A stretch of DNA of 64,000 nucleotides from NCBI GenBank assembly GCA_016192065.1, contig JACPUX010000077.1, positions 62,001 to 126,000 of the forward strand, written 5' to 3'. The notes below the pieces were generated by a model, which worked only from the letters and a program-made list of their open reading frames with translations, was not told the DNA's origin and made no database searches. Of the stretch, positions 1-9,537 are shown piece by piece (the first letter of the stretch is position 1; each line of letters opens with the position of its first letter). Origin of the DNA: Betaproteobacteria bacterium (GTDB taxonomy: Bacteria > Pseudomonadota > Gammaproteobacteria > Burkholderiales > Casimicrobiaceae). A program made the translations under genes and the position numbers.

Positions 1-344
1 TCCGAGCCGGAGGGTTCGTTGATGTTACCAAGACTGAAGACCAGGCGATCGTTGTTCACCCAGTCGAAATTGACGACGTCCGAGTCTTTGTAATTGGTCA
101 GGCGTACTCCCTTGCGTTCCTTGAGGGCGATCACCACGAGATTCATGCGACCATCACTGGGGGCGGTCGCGGCCAGATGGGTCCCATCGGGCGACAGCTT
201 GACACCGTAGTACTGCGGATTCTTGAAGAAATCTTCGACGCTGTTGGGCGCAGCGCTGGCGCCACCAGAAAGCTGCATGAAGATCAACGGCAGGACGAGA
301 GCGGTCCAGCGCCCAAAATTTGCTATGCAATCTGGCAAACGCAT
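1..344 (-). CDS. S9-family (prolyl oligopeptidase-like) peptidase, N-terminal part, cut by window edge
   Basis: The first 114 codons are visible; the rest lies beyond the left edge. ATG 344-342 is chosen because AGGAGG sits five bases upstream, whereas the ATG four bases further out would almost touch it. The product starts MRLPDCIANFGRW, has a hydrophobic signal segment ending near GGASAAPNS, then EDFFKNPQYYGVKLSPDGTH and a later DWVNNDRLVF, which resemble the first beta-propeller blades of exported S9 dipeptidyl/acylaminoacyl peptidases. The catalytic domain cannot be seen. It is transcribed in the same direction as two TonB receptors but is separated from them by a terminator, so co-transcription is doubtful. 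A peptide-uptake link is an inference. Confidence 0.7.
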   Translation of the reverse strand, partial: MRLPDCIANFGRWTALVLPLIFMQLSGGASAAPNSVEDFFKNPQYYGVKLSPDGTHLAATAPSDGRMNLVVIALKERKGVRLTNYKDSDVVNFDWVNNDRLVFSLGNINEPSGS

Positions 345-448
345 TCATTCCTCCTTGAGCGGCTTCTAGTTCGCGGTTCTATCCCGACGCGACATGGAAC
401 AAGTATAACCAGCCATTAGACTCATTGCAATGGCGCACCAAAAGAAAA

Positions 449-474
449 GGGAGCCGGGTGGTCACCCGGCTCCC
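449..474 (-). terminator. Rho-independent terminator after TonB receptor 1
   Basis: A perfect 12-bp stem (GGGAGCCGGGTG and its complement) with a minimal loop; on the minus strand it is followed by TTTTCTTTT. It lies 26 bp beyond the receptor stop codon. Confidence 0.8.
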
Positions 475-499
475 AAATCTTGAAGCTGCTTACTAAGAC

Positions 500-3055
500 T
501 TATTTGAACTTGTAGTTCACCGAACCATAGAAGAAGCGACCACGGTTGGTGTAGAGCTCGGCAAAACCCATCTGCGTGTAGGCGTTGCTGCTCACGTTCT
601 GAATGGAGATCGGCGGCATGCGGTCAAGGAAGTTCTTTACGCCGAGATCGACACGAAGATTCTTGATGCCGGACCAACTGACCTGGATGTCGCCCTCTTC
701 GTGCTTGCCGACAGTCCGCACGGAAGCCGGAATCGGCTCTTCGCCGGTGGGCGGATCGTCGGTATCACGGAAGTTTCCGACCGTACGCCAAGTCAGGCCG
801 ACCACCCAGGCGCCCATTTCCCATTCGGTCTTGAAGTAATTGCGCCACCGCGGCGTCGCGTAGGTGTCGACGTATTCCGCCCAAGGATCGCCGCTCTCCG
901 CGCGTTGCCGTTGGTACATGTAGTAGGTGGCGACATCGCGGAAGCCGAGCTTGCCGAGGCTGCCCAGCGAGAGCTTGAGCTGGGTGTCAAGATCGATACC
1001 CGAGGTCTCGAAGAAGCTGGTGTTCTGCAAGTTGGTGTAGACCAGCAGCTGACCATTCGTGGCGCGCCCGGTGCGGCCGGCGAGCAGCGAAGACAGGATC
1101 GTCGGCGTGGTGATGTTGTCGCGCTTTTCGATCTTGAACCAGTCGAGGCCCACGGATACTGGCCCCGCCTCGATGATGCCGCCGAGGTTGAAGGTCTTGC
1201 CGATTTCGGGCTTGAGGCTCGGGTTGGAACCATTCACCTGGTAGGCAGGGATGAAGCAGCCGGCTGGCTGGCCGATGGCCTGGCACTCCTCGTCACTGGA
1301 GATGTTGATGGCACCTTCTTCCTGTGCGCCGTAGAGTTGCTTCAGCGTCGGCATCTTGAAGCTCTCGCTGTACGAAGCACGAATCAGGAAGGTCTTGTTG
1401 GGCTGCCAGCGCGCCGCGACCTTGGGCGAGGTGCGCGAGGCCGTCGGATAGTCGTCCCAACGCACCGCGCCCTGCACCTCCACGCCCATGCCCAGAGGCA
1501 CGTTGACTTCGGCGAAAAGTGCTTTGGCGTTGCGCGTGGCATTGACCGGCGCCTGCTGGATGCTGCCAACCACGAGCCCCTGCTGAGTCAATTCATCGGG
1601 CGTATCGGTGAGCTCTTCTTTCCAGGCGGAGAAACCGGCGGCGTAGGCAAAAGGCCCGGCCTTCATCTGGAACAACTCGCCGGAAACCTTGGCGTCGAAG
1701 AAGCTGACCTGCGACTTGCCAACCCGGATGGGCGTCACCTTGAGGCTCTCGACCAGCGCGGGGTCATTGGTGCTGACGGTCGCGTCGAGCAGTCCGGCCT
1801 CCAGAGCGGCGTACCACAGGTCGGCGTTGTAGTAGTTCTTGTCGCGATTCTCGACCTTGCTCTTGCCCTGACCGGCGGCGATATTGAGGTCGATCCCGCC
1901 GATGCTGCCCTCGACCCCGAGGATCAGTTCATCGAGCTTGGACTTGCGGTCGGTGATCCGCGGTCCGCCCTGCATGAAGCGGCCGGTGTACCACTGGCCG
2001 GTGGGCAGAACGAAGAAGTCCGGCACGGGATGGGCCTCGAAGTGATCCTTGGCCTCGCCCATGAAGAACTGGCCAAAACCCTTCCAGTTGGGGCTGAACT
2101 GGAAGGTGCCCACGACCATCGTGGTCCAGCGGTCGGCACCGTTGTAGGCGGTCAGCAGGCTGTTGTTGAAGTCGTATCGGCAAAGGCCGCCGCTGAAGTT
2201 CTCGGGCGGGCAAGGCTTGACCGTTTCACCGGTGAAGTTGAATTCGTCGTCGAGCAGGTTGCCGTAGGGCGAAAACACACTACGCCGATCCGGCCCCCCG
2301 AAGCGGCGGAAATCCACTGAACTGGAGATGTCCCGATCCTGGCGCAGGATTGGATCGCGCTTGAAGTATTCGAAAGAGGCGAGGACGTTGAACCTGTCCT
2401 TGTCCAGCGTGCCCCAGCCGCCAGTCACACCGACCGTTTGTTCCTGGCCGTCGCTACGGCTGGAGGTACCGTACCCCACGCGCGCCTCCAGCCCGGTGTA
2501 ATCCTTGCGGGTGATGAAGTTGACCACACCGGCCACGGCATCGGCGCCATAGATCGCCGACCCGCCGTCTTTGAGGATTTCCACGCGTTCGATGGCCCCG
2601 ATGGGAATCATGTTGATGTCGAAGGCCGCCCCAGCACCCGAGGAATCGTACAGGGCGTTCACGGGCAGGCGCCGGCCATTGAGCAGAACCAGCACGTTGG
2701 TCTCGGAAAGGCCACGCATGCGCACGGTGGCTGTACCCGAGCCGGCCGGGCTGTTGGAAGCGAGTTCGCCTTGATCGAAGATGTCGATCGAAGGTAGCGC
2801 GCGCATCAATTCGTTGAGGTTGGTGGCCCCCGTGCGCTCGATTTCCTTGCGAGTGATCACTTGCACCGGCGTAGCGGTTTCGCCTTCGATGCGCTTGATG
2901 TTGGAGCCTGTGACTACGACCTTTTCGATCTTGGTCGTTGGTTGATCGGTCGGTTGCTGTTGGGCAAACGCCGGGGTCACGGCGAAGGCGCCGAGACCGG
3001 CCCCACCGACCGCGTACAGCACCGCCAGCGCGAGCGTTTTGCGTCGAAATACCAT
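500..3055 (-). CDS. TonB-dependent outer-membrane receptor 1
   Basis: An 851-residue outer-membrane importer powered by TonB/ExbBD. ATG 3055 follows GAGGGGGT; an in-frame extension upstream has no ribosome site. Order: signal peptide (cut near TPAFAQQQ), plug domain from about residue 35 with the TonB-box-like stretch KIEKVVVTGSNIKR and LNELMRALPSID, then ERVEILKDGGSAIYGADAVAGVVNFITRK, written here as two motifs (ERVEILKDGGSAIYG and AVAGVVNFITRK), and a 22-strand barrel ending in the aromatic GSVNYKFK. It is a close paralogue of the next receptor: both carry GSNIKRIEGETA and VITR after the signal peptide. No iron-regulatory or cobalamin site is visible, so the substrate is unknown; oligopeptides or other organic compounds are as likely as siderophores. 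Confidence 0.93.
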   Translation of the reverse strand: MVFRRKTLALAVLYAVGGAGLGAFAVTPAFAQQQPTDQPTTKIEKVVVTGSNIKRIEGETATPVQVITRKEIERTGATNLNELMRALPSIDIFDQGELASNSPAGSGTATVRMRGLSETNVLVLLNGRRLPVNALYDSSGAGAAFDINMIPIGAIERVEILKDGGSAIYGADAVAGVVNFITRKDYTGLEARVGYGTSSRSDGQEQTVGVTGGWGTLDKDRFNVLASFEYFKRDPILRQDRDISSSVDFRRFGGPDRRSVFSPYGNLLDDEFNFTGETVKPCPPENFSGGLCRYDFNNSLLTAYNGADRWTTMVVGTFQFSPNWKGFGQFFMGEAKDHFEAHPVPDFFVLPTGQWYTGRFMQGGPRITDRKSKLDELILGVEGSIGGIDLNIAAGQGKSKVENRDKNYYNADLWYAALEAGLLDATVSTNDPALVESLKVTPIRVGKSQVSFFDAKVSGELFQMKAGPFAYAAGFSAWKEELTDTPDELTQQGLVVGSIQQAPVNATRNAKALFAEVNVPLGMGVEVQGAVRWDDYPTASRTSPKVAARWQPNKTFLIRASYSESFKMPTLKQLYGAQEEGAINISSDEECQAIGQPAGCFIPAYQVNGSNPSLKPEIGKTFNLGGIIEAGPVSVGLDWFKIEKRDNITTPTILSSLLAGRTGRATNGQLLVYTNLQNTSFFETSGIDLDTQLKLSLGSLGKLGFRDVATYYMYQRQRAESGDPWAEYVDTYATPRWRNYFKTEWEMGAWVVGLTWRTVGNFRDTDDPPTGEEPIPASVRTVGKHEEGDIQVSWSGIKNLRVDLGVKNFLDRMPPISIQNVSSNAYTQMGFAELYTNRGRFFYGSVNYKFK

Positions 3056-3228
3056 GAGATACCCCCTCACGAGAAAAATGTTAGGACTCGTACCAGATTC
3101 TTGTTCGCGGCGGATCTGCCGCTGGACCCCACAAATATACGACATCTAGCCCTTCAGCGCCACCGGCAAGCCCTACTTCCCGGCCTTCCCTGGCCGGTCT
3201 TGTGGCGCAAAAGTGTGTCCCGCCGAGC

Positions 3229-3254
3229 AAAAAAAACCGGCGCCATCCGCCGGT
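3229..3254 (-). terminator. Terminator after TonB receptor 2
   Basis: On the minus strand ACCGGC pairs with GCCGGT around a 7-nt loop and is followed by eight T. A second GC-rich hairpin (3269-3294, GCGGCGCATCC arms, GTGA loop) lies between the stop codon and this terminator. Confidence 0.8.
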
Positions 3255-3304
3255 GTGGAGTGCTGCTCGCGGCGCATCCGTGAGGATGCGCCGCATGAGT
3301 CTGC

Positions 3305-6073
3305 TTACTTGAATGCGTAGTTCGCGCTGACGTACCAGAAGCGACCACGCGGATCGGCCACCGAGTTGCTGTATCCAGCGGCATGGGAGCCGTTGCTCGA
3401 CGAATCGACATACGGCGGTTCGCGGTCGAGCACGTTGCGCACACCCACGGTCAGCTTCGTGTTCTTGAAGCCGGTGTAGCGGGCCGAAAGGTTGAAGTTG
3501 GAATAATCGCCCACGCCGTGGGTGGCGCTGCAATCACCCTCAAAGGCGCAGGGTTCGGTGTTGATGGCGATTTCCGACCAGCCCCGCACGAAGCGCTGTT
3601 CCAAGGTGACGCCATAAGGCCCCTGTTCCCAATCGAAGGTCAGCGTATGCTGCCAACGCGGGTAAGAGGCACCACCGAAGACCCCCGCACCCCCTTGACC
3701 AAGATAGCTGATGTAGGGCGTGTCTTTGCCTTGCTGGGCCTCGAACTTGGTCATCAGCGTGCCCGAGAGCGAAGCGGTGAGCTTGCCTGCGCCAACATTG
3801 AAGCGTGAGACCAGATCGATATCCAGACCGGAGGTCTTCACCCCGCCAAGGTTTTCCAGCGGCTGCGCGATGTACAGCAAGAAGCCAGCAGGATCACGGA
3901 AGACCCGGGTGGGCGAATACCGGGCATAAAGCGTGTCGTCAGTCAGGATATCCTGGCCATTGACCGAGCCGATGGTATCGGTCTTCTTGATGTCCCAGTA
4001 ATCCATGGACACCGAGACTTCCTTGGTCGGCTCAAACACCATGCCGATGGTGAACTGCTTGGATTTTTCCGGCTTGAGGCTCGGGCTGGACATGTTCCGC
4101 ACCGTGAACTGCGTGAAGCAGCGCGGATCGTCTTCGAATCCCGGCGGGCAGCCTGGATCGTAAACGTTGTCAGCGGTGTTGGTCTCCGAATCCGGGCTCT
4201 TCGAATCCCAGAGTGAGGGCGCACGGAAGCCCGAACCCGCGGAAGCACGGAAGAGCATGCTCTTCGCCGGCGTCCACCGGAGCGAGGCGCGCGGGCTCAC
4301 CTTGGAGCCGAAGTCGCTGTAGCGGTCGCCACGGGCGGCCACTTGCGCTTCCCAGCCCTTGGCGAAGGGAATCGACAACTCGCCATAGAGCGCGGTCACG
4401 GTACGGCTGGCGTTGACCACCGGAATGGTGCCTTCGCCGCCGACGTGATAGCCGGCCGAATAATCCGGATTGGTCGGATGGTCGTTGACCTTTTCCCCAC
4501 GTATGTTGGCACCCACCGCAACCGCCAGAGGACCGCCGCCCATGGGCATCAGTTCGCGGCTCATCTTGCCGTCCCATTGGGTCGACTTGCCCTTGGACTT
4601 GCGCATTTCGCCGCGCATTTCCGCCGCACGCAGTGCTTCCAGCCCCGCCGCATCGACCTGGCCAAAGGGGTTGATCAAGCCTGCCGCAAAGGCGTCAAGC
4701 AACCGGTTCTCATGGAAGAAACCGGTGTAGTGCAGCGTGCCTTCGTTCTGGGCGTAGCTCAGCGCGGTTTCATAATCCCAACCTGCGAACATGCCTTTGA
4801 GACCGGCGACCCAACGAGATTGCACGGCCTCGACATCGGTGATCCGATTGCCCCCCGGCTCGGAGCGCCAAGCGAAATCGGCAAATCCCGGGACGCCGGT
4901 GTCGAAGGGGTCGTACCCCAGACTCCGCAGGAGATCAACCGGGTAGTGGCGTCCGCTGGTGGGGTAGAGCGCGGCCCGCCGCGTGCCGGTTACCGGATCG
5001 ATCCGGGTCAGGTCACTGGACAGCGGGGTAGGCGCGATGCGGCCGATATTATGGGCACGTGCGATCGAAGCCTCGGCAAAGAACTGGTGATCATTGTTGA
5101 TGTTGCGCGTGAAGCGTGCGAACAGATCCCACTTGCGCTGATCCGGCAGGTTGTCGAGGTACGCGGCATAACGGCCCCGGCAACGCATGCGGGGGTCGCC
5201 CGAGGGTGTTGTTCCAGCGGTCTGGATGGTCGTGAAGGCGGGGTTGCAGTCGCCAGTGTAGGCGCCCGGGCTGAGGCCGAACTCCATCAAACGCCCCGGG
5301 AATCCGCGATAGGAGGTCAGCGGAAAGGGCAGTTCCAGTTCGCGCTCGCCGCGCTCATAGAGCTTCTGTTCAATCGCCTTCAGGCGCAGATTGTTCTGCC
5401 AGCCAAAGGTGACCAGGAGGTTGTAATTGTCCTTGGCCAGATCGCCCATGCCCCAGGCCGCCGTGGCACCGCGCTCGCCGCCGCCGATGCCGGCTTCGGT
5501 GTCGCCGTAACGCACGCTGAGCTCAAGACCCTTGAAGTCGGAGCGGGTGATGAAGTTGATGACCCCACCGATGGCGTCGGAGCCATACACCGCGGAGGCG
5601 CCATCGCGCAGCACTTCGACACGCTCGATGGCGGAAAACGGAATGGAGTTCAAGTCCACCGCCACCGCGCCGCCGATGTTACCGAAGGCGTGGTTGGCGA
5701 CGCGCCGTCCGTTCAGCAGAACCAGCGTGGAATTGGCGCCCAGGCCGCGCAAGTTGGCGTTCGACTGAGCGTAGCCCGCGCCTTGCGTGGTGTCGGAGAA
5801 CATGCTGGTACTGGCGGAAATACGCCGCAGGATGTCTTCGGTGTTCACCGCGCCCATCTTTTCGATGTCCTGGCGGGTGATCACGGTGACCGGCAGAGCG
5901 GTTTCCCCCTCGATGCGCTTGATGTTGGAACCCGTGACTTCAATCTTTTCGATCTTGGCCGGTTTCTGGTCGCCGGTTTGGGCATAAGCCCCAGTGGCGA
6001 GCATGAACCCGGCCCCACCGACGCCGAGCGCACAGATCAGCGCGGCGGTGAGGGTTTTGCGTTGGAACTTCAT
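3305..6073 (-). CDS. TonB-dependent outer-membrane receptor 2
   Basis: A 922-residue receptor starting MKFQRKTLTAALICALG with a cleavable signal (near TGAYAQTGD). ATG 6073 has an excellent AGGAGGT seven bases upstream. It has the plug domain (VITRQDIEKMGAVNTEDILRR, ERVEVLRDGASAVYG, GGVINFITRS) and a beta barrel ending in the aromatic SANYAFK. It shares the GSNIKRIEGETA signature with receptor 1, suggesting a local duplication. The 249-bp gap and terminator before receptor 1 indicate separate transcripts. It is divergent from the acetyltransferase genes. The large barrel resembles receptors for bulky organic ligands, but the ligand cannot be read from sequence. Confidence 0.93.
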   Translation of the reverse strand: MKFQRKTLTAALICALGVGGAGFMLATGAYAQTGDQKPAKIEKIEVTGSNIKRIEGETALPVTVITRQDIEKMGAVNTEDILRRISASTSMFSDTTQGAGYAQSNANLRGLGANSTLVLLNGRRVANHAFGNIGGAVAVDLNSIPFSAIERVEVLRDGASAVYGSDAIGGVINFITRSDFKGLELSVRYGDTEAGIGGGERGATAAWGMGDLAKDNYNLLVTFGWQNNLRLKAIEQKLYERGERELELPFPLTSYRGFPGRLMEFGLSPGAYTGDCNPAFTTIQTAGTTPSGDPRMRCRGRYAAYLDNLPDQRKWDLFARFTRNINNDHQFFAEASIARAHNIGRIAPTPLSSDLTRIDPVTGTRRAALYPTSGRHYPVDLLRSLGYDPFDTGVPGFADFAWRSEPGGNRITDVEAVQSRWVAGLKGMFAGWDYETALSYAQNEGTLHYTGFFHENRLLDAFAAGLINPFGQVDAAGLEALRAAEMRGEMRKSKGKSTQWDGKMSRELMPMGGGPLAVAVGANIRGEKVNDHPTNPDYSAGYHVGGEGTIPVVNASRTVTALYGELSIPFAKGWEAQVAARGDRYSDFGSKVSPRASLRWTPAKSMLFRASAGSGFRAPSLWDSKSPDSETNTADNVYDPGCPPGFEDDPRCFTQFTVRNMSSPSLKPEKSKQFTIGMVFEPTKEVSVSMDYWDIKKTDTIGSVNGQDILTDDTLYARYSPTRVFRDPAGFLLYIAQPLENLGGVKTSGLDIDLVSRFNVGAGKLTASLSGTLMTKFEAQQGKDTPYISYLGQGGAGVFGGASYPRWQHTLTFDWEQGPYGVTLEQRFVRGWSEIAINTEPCAFEGDCSATHGVGDYSNFNLSARYTGFKNTKLTVGVRNVLDREPPYVDSSSNGSHAAGYSNSVADPRGRFWYVSANYAFK

Positions 6074-6228
6074 TGGTCAACCTCCTTTGGTAGAGTTCTT
6101 TGGGTCCGCCCGAATTTGTGACTCGGGGCCGCCCGTGTTTTAGACGATACAATACCCGCCAAGCCAATTCCATCGATCGTCACACTTCCGCCACATTCCT
6201 GCGCCGGGGTGTTGCAAACGTGCCAAAC

Positions 6229-6735
6229 ATGTTGATTCGTAAAGCCCTGCCTGCCGATTTTGCCGCCATCGTCGCGATTTACAATGACGCGATCCCGGGG
6301 CGCCTGGCCACTGCAGATGTCGAACCGGTAAGCCTGGAAAGCCGCAAGGCCTGGTTCCAGGAACACGCTGCGCCGCAACGCCCGCTCTGGGTGGTCGAAG
6401 ATGCCGGGGGTGTCCTAGGCTGGCTAAGCCTGGGAAGCTTCTACGGCCGTCCCGCGTATCGTCATACGGTCGAGGTTTCGGCTTATGTCGCCCCGGCCGC
6501 CCAGCGACGCGGGGTGGCCGCAGGCCTTCTGGAACACGCGATCGCCCAGGCCCCGCAACTTGATATCAAGTCTCTGGTCGCCTACATCTTCGGGCACAAC
6601 ACTCCGAGCATCGGGCTTTTCCTGCGCTTCGGCTTCGCCCCGTGGGGGCACCTGCCACGGATTGCCATGCTCGACGGCGTTGAACGGGACCTGGTGATCT
6701 ACGGTCGCCGGCTTGAAGAGACACCCTCGCCATGA
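6229..6735 (+). CDS. GNAT N-acetyltransferase, phosphinothricin-acetyltransferase-like
   Basis: A 168-residue GNAT enzyme predicted to move acetyl from acetyl-CoA to an amine. ATG 6229 begins MLIRKALPADFAAIVAIYND, the usual Pat-family opening. The acetyl-CoA loop is visible as QRRGVAAGLLEHAI (about residues 88-101), preceded by the beta-4 stretch VEVSAYVAP, and the C-terminal NTPSIGLFLRFGF is typical of the Pat/Bar/YncA group. An in-frame extension upstream to 6100 is unlike the family and has no clear ribosome site. The stop overlaps the next start (ATGA), so the two acetyltransferases are translationally coupled. The natural substrate may be methionine sulfone/sulfoximine or another small amine. 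Confidence 0.85.
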   Translation: MLIRKALPADFAAIVAIYNDAIPGRLATADVEPVSLESRKAWFQEHAAPQRPLWVVEDAGGVLGWLSLGSFYGRPAYRHTVEVSAYVAPAAQRRGVAAGLLEHAIAQAPQLDIKSLVAYIFGHNTPSIGLFLRFGFAPWGHLPRIAMLDGVERDLVIYGRRLEETPSP

Positions 6736-7238
6736 CCAAAGTGCCTGAATTCACGGTCCGCCCGGCGGCACCAGAGGACCTCTCGGAAATCCATGCCATG
6801 GTATGGGAACTCGCCGAATACGAACACCTGGCGCACTTGTGTGTCAGCAGCGCGGCGGACCTCGAAGCGGCGCTCTTCGGACCGCGACCAACGGCGGAAG
6901 TGATTCTCGGCCGCGAAGACGCACAGGTGGTGGCGTTTGCGCTGTTTTTCCACAACTATTCGACCTTCCTGGGGCGGCGCGGACTCTACCTCGAAGACTT
7001 GTTTGTGCGCCCCGCCTACCGGCGCCGCGGCTACGCCCGCCGGCTCCTGGCGCAGCTGGCCCAGCTCGCGCTAGCGCGGAACTGCGGCCGCTTCGAATGG
7101 ACGGTGCTAGACTGGAACGCTCCAGCCATCGGCTTCTACCAGAGCCTGGGCGCGGAAGTCCTGCCCGACTGGCGCATCACCCGAGTAACCGGCGACGCCC
7201 TCGCCCGGCTCGCCGCCAGCAACCCGAAAGAGGTTTAA
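6732..7238 (+). CDS. GNAT N-acetyltransferase, diamine/spermidine acetyltransferase-like
   Basis: A 168-residue GNAT protein starting inside the stop codon of the preceding acetyltransferase. It opens FTVRPAAPEDLSEIHAMVWE. It has the SAT-type core FFHNYSTFLGRRGLYLEDLF, then the acetyl-CoA binding loop RPAYRRRGYARRLLAQLAQ and a C-terminal WNAPAIGFYQSLGA motif. These resemble thialysine/spermidine acetyltransferases of the SAT2 group. The substrate is inferred from family resemblance only. The two GNAT genes are an ATGA-coupled pair without a third partner. Confidence 0.85.
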   Translation: MTKVPEFTVRPAAPEDLSEIHAMVWELAEYEHLAHLCVSSAADLEAALFGPRPTAEVILGREDAQVVAFALFFHNYSTFLGRRGLYLEDLFVRPAYRRRGYARRLLAQLAQLALARNCGRFEWTVLDWNAPAIGFYQSLGAEVLPDWRITRVTGDALARLAASNPKEV

Positions 7239-7250
7239 GCGGCTCCGCCG

Positions 7251-7350
7251 GGCCGCCCGAAGGAGCCGCAAGACAATCTCCGGAGCGGCCGCAGGCCGCG
7301 AACCGCGTTCACCCTCTCCCGCGGGGAGGGGGTTGGGTGGAACGCACACC
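7251..7350 (+). repeat. Dispersed repeat, copy A (short form)
   Basis: Shares GGCCGCCCGAAGG, then CAAG-CAA and CCGGAGCGG-CGCAG-CCGCGAACC, with copy B at 14868, followed by the palindrome CTCCCGCGGGGAG and a divergent GAACGCACACCCAGG end. The 348-bp space 7239-7586 holds this copy, a CGTCATTCC element and the trpB terminator; I see no gene there. Confidence 0.75.
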
Positions 7351-7385
7351 CAGGCATGGCCGAGGAAAAGGGCGACCAAACCAGG

Positions 7386-7416
7386 ATTCGTCATTCCGGC
7401 GCACGCCGAATCCAGG
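7386..7416. repeat. CGTCATTCCGGCG-type short repeat
   Basis: CGTCATTCCGGCGCACGCC followed by GAATCCAGG is a degenerate copy of the widely distributed proteobacterial inverted element CGTCATTCC(C/G)GCG...GGAATCCAG. Relatives occur at 18464 and 37870 in this window. Confidence 0.65.
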
Positions 7417-7528
7417 AAATCCAGCGCACTGGGCACCACGTCTCGCCGGTGTGGCGGCTTCTATCAGCGTTTTCCAAACTGGGATAAACATTCCCGAACC
7501 GCGCCCACGGCAGGACGCCTGACGCTCC

Positions 7529-7563
7529 CAAAAAAATCGGGCGGATCCCCGCACCCGCCCGAT
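7529..7563 (-). terminator. Terminator after trpB2
   Basis: Minus-strand stem ATCGGGCG/CGCCCGAT with a 12-nt loop, followed by seven T, 24 bp after the stop codon of the tryptophan synthase-like gene. Confidence 0.82.
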
Positions 7564-7586
7564 CACCGGCCCGGCCTGGCGCTAAC

Positions 7587-8945
7587 TCACACCACCGGCA
7601 GCGCCGACAGGGACTTGTCCAGGGCATTCTGGTCGTAGGGCTGGTCTTTGAGCTTGCCTTCGAAATAGTCGATGTAGGCCTGCATGTCGAAGTGGCCGTG
7701 ACCCGAAAGGTTAAACAAAATCGCCTTGGAGGTGCCAGATTCGCGGCACTTCAACGCTTCGTCGATCGCGGCCCTGACCGCATGGCTCGATTCCGGCGCT
7801 GGCACGATGCCCTCGGCGCGCGCAAATTGCACCGCCGCCTCGAAACAGGGCGTCTGGTGATAAGCGCGGGCCTCCAGCAGTCCCAGTTCCTTGCAATGCG
7901 ACACCAGAGGCGACATGCCGTGGTAGCGCAAACCGCCGGCATGGAGCCCGGAAGGCATGAAGTTGGAGCCCAGGGTGTGCATTTTCGTCAAAGGCGTCAT
8001 GCAGCCGGTGTCGCCGAAGTCGTAGGCGTACTTGCCGCGGGTGAGCGACGGGCAGGCGGCCGGCTCGACCGCGATCACCTGAACTTTGCGCCCGCCCCGC
8101 AATTGCAGACCAATGAACGGGAAAGCGATGCCGGCGAAGTTCGACCCGCCCCCCGCGCAGCCGATTACCACGTCCGGATAGTCGTTGGCCATGCCCATCT
8201 GCTCGATGGCCTCGAGCCCGATCACCGACTGATGCAGGAGCACGTGATTGAGCACCGAACCGAGCGCGTACTTCACGTCATCGTGGGTGGCCGCAACTTC
8301 TACCGCCTCGGAAATGGCGATTCCTAGGCTGCCCAAGGAACCCGGATCGGCCGCCAAAACCGAGCGGCCATAGTTGGTTTCCATCGAGGGGCTAGCCACG
8401 CAACGCGCCCCATAGGTCTCCATCAGGGCCCGCCGATAAGGCTTCTGGTCATAGGACACGCGCACCATGAAGACCTGCACTTCGATGCCGAACAAGGCGC
8501 CAGCAAAGGAGAGGGATGAACCCCACTGTCCGGCGCCAGTCTCGGTGCTGATACGTTTAATGCCCGCTTCCTTGTTGTAGAAAGCCTGGGCGACCGCGGT
8601 GTTGGGTTTGTGGCTGCCCGCCGGGCTAACACCCTCGTTCTTGTAGTAAATGCGCGCCGGAGTTTGCAGAATCTTTTCCAGCCGCCGGGCGCGGTACAGG
8701 GGACTGGGCCGCCATTGCCGATAGATCTGGCGGACCGGCTCGGGAATTTCGATCTCCCGCTCGGTACTCACCTCCTGCATGATCAGCGCCATCGGAAACA
8801 AAGGCGCCAAGTCATCGGGTCCCACCGGCTGCCTGGTGCCCGGATGCAGTACCGCTGGCGGCGGCGAAGGCAGGTCGGCGGCAATGTTGTACCAGAATTT
8901 CGGAAGATGGCTTTCGTCGAGCAAATATTTGATGGTTTCACTCAT
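7587..8945 (-). CDS. trpB: TrpB2-type tryptophan synthase beta chain
   Basis: A 452-residue PLP enzyme of the TrpB2 branch, predicted to condense indole (or a related nucleophile) with L-serine to give tryptophan. The PLP lysine is Lys113 in [11 protein letters not shown]. The catalytic Glu is in STETGAGQW (Glu135) and the phosphate loop is [10 protein letters not shown]. Length and the N-terminal [10 protein letters not shown] match TrpB2 (450 residues) rather than TrpB1 (about 400). There is no trpA or other trp gene nearby, as is common for TrpB2. It may salvage indole or act on O-phosphoserine. Single-gene transcript with its own terminator. Confidence 0.92.
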   Translation of the reverse strand: MSETIKYLLDESHLPKFWYNIAADLPSPPPAVLHPGTRQPVGPDDLAPLFPMALIMQEVSTEREIEIPEPVRQIYRQWRPSPLYRARRLEKILQTPARIYYKNEGVSPAGSHKPNTAVAQAFYNKEAGIKRISTETGAGQWGSSLSFAGALFGIEVQVFMVRVSYDQKPYRRALMETYGARCVASPSMETNYGRSVLAADPGSLGSLGIAISEAVEVAATHDDVKYALGSVLNHVLLHQSVIGLEAIEQMGMANDYPDVVIGCAGGGSNFAGIAFPFIGLQLRGGRKVQVIAVEPAACPSLTRGKYAYDFGDTGCMTPLTKMHTLGSNFMPSGLHAGGLRYHGMSPLVSHCKELGLLEARAYHQTPCFEAAVQFARAEGIVPAPESSHAVRAAIDEALKCRESGTSKAILFNLSGHGHFDMQAYIDYFEGKLKDQPYDQNALDKSLSALPVV

Positions 8946-9156
8946 TGGACTAACTCCCCTTCGCTATGAATACCCCGCGAGGCGCAGTTTCCCATAGACC
9001 AATGCGCTTGCAAAGCACAACATTTTGCGCAGCGCACAAACGAAAGCGCGTATCGTTTTTCTGCTCAATCCGCGAGCGCCGTCACCAACTGTCGCTCGAC
9101 CGCCTGAGTATGGCGCGCGACCGTGGCGCTGATAAAGCGGAGCGCGCCTGTGGTCT

Positions 9157-9507
9157 TCAATTCCCGCCGCTGCGCATCTGTCCCCAATAGGGCATCACCA
9201 CCACGGCATAAGCTGCCGGCACGCCATAAGCGATGATCTGGCCCAGCCAGCTATTGACCCATTGCGGGCTGATGCCGGTGAGCATCATCACGCCGGTACC
9301 AAAGCCCACCAGAAAGGTGATCGGACCCCAGGTGCGCATGCGCCACAGCCCGAGTGCCGAAGCGATCGTGGCTAGTGCCGCGGCGATCCAGACCGCTGCC
9401 GGACCTAATCCCACCGGCTCTCCGGGCAACATCAGCAACACGCCCAGTTGTAGGAGACCCAAGGTCGCTACGGCGTAACACAACAAGGTGATCGATTGCG
9501 GGCGCAT
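9157..9507 (-). CDS. Small integral membrane protein, unknown function
   Basis: A 116-residue protein that I cannot assign to a family. It has about four hydrophobic segments: residues 7-27, 36-54, 61-79 and 88-105 (IIAYGVPAAYAVVVMPYW). It has no charged catalytic motif and no cysteine pair. It lies 30 bp downstream of the formate/nitrite transporter on the same strand, so it may be the last gene of the nirBD operon. The 211-bp gap between it and trpB2 shows nothing I can name. Confidence 0.6.
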   Translation of the reverse strand: MRPQSITLLCYAVATLGLLQLGVLLMLPGEPVGLGPAAVWIAAALATIASALGLWRMRTWGPITFLVGFGTGVMMLTGISPQWVNSWLGQIIAYGVPAAYAVVVMPYWGQMRSGGN

Positions 9508-9537
9508 GGGTAAGGGCGGGATCGAGAAGGCCGGATT

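Noticed and set aside
701-2320. Long open frame antisense to TonB receptor 1 (also 4343-6121 over receptor 2)
   Set aside because: Shadow of high-GC codon use; no domain, no ribosome site, and the opposite frame has clear TonB-receptor motifs.
8946-9156. Short open frame (8966-9190, plus) in the gap upstream of trpB2
   Set aside because: No ribosome site, no recognisable domain, and it runs into the oppositely oriented membrane-protein gene.
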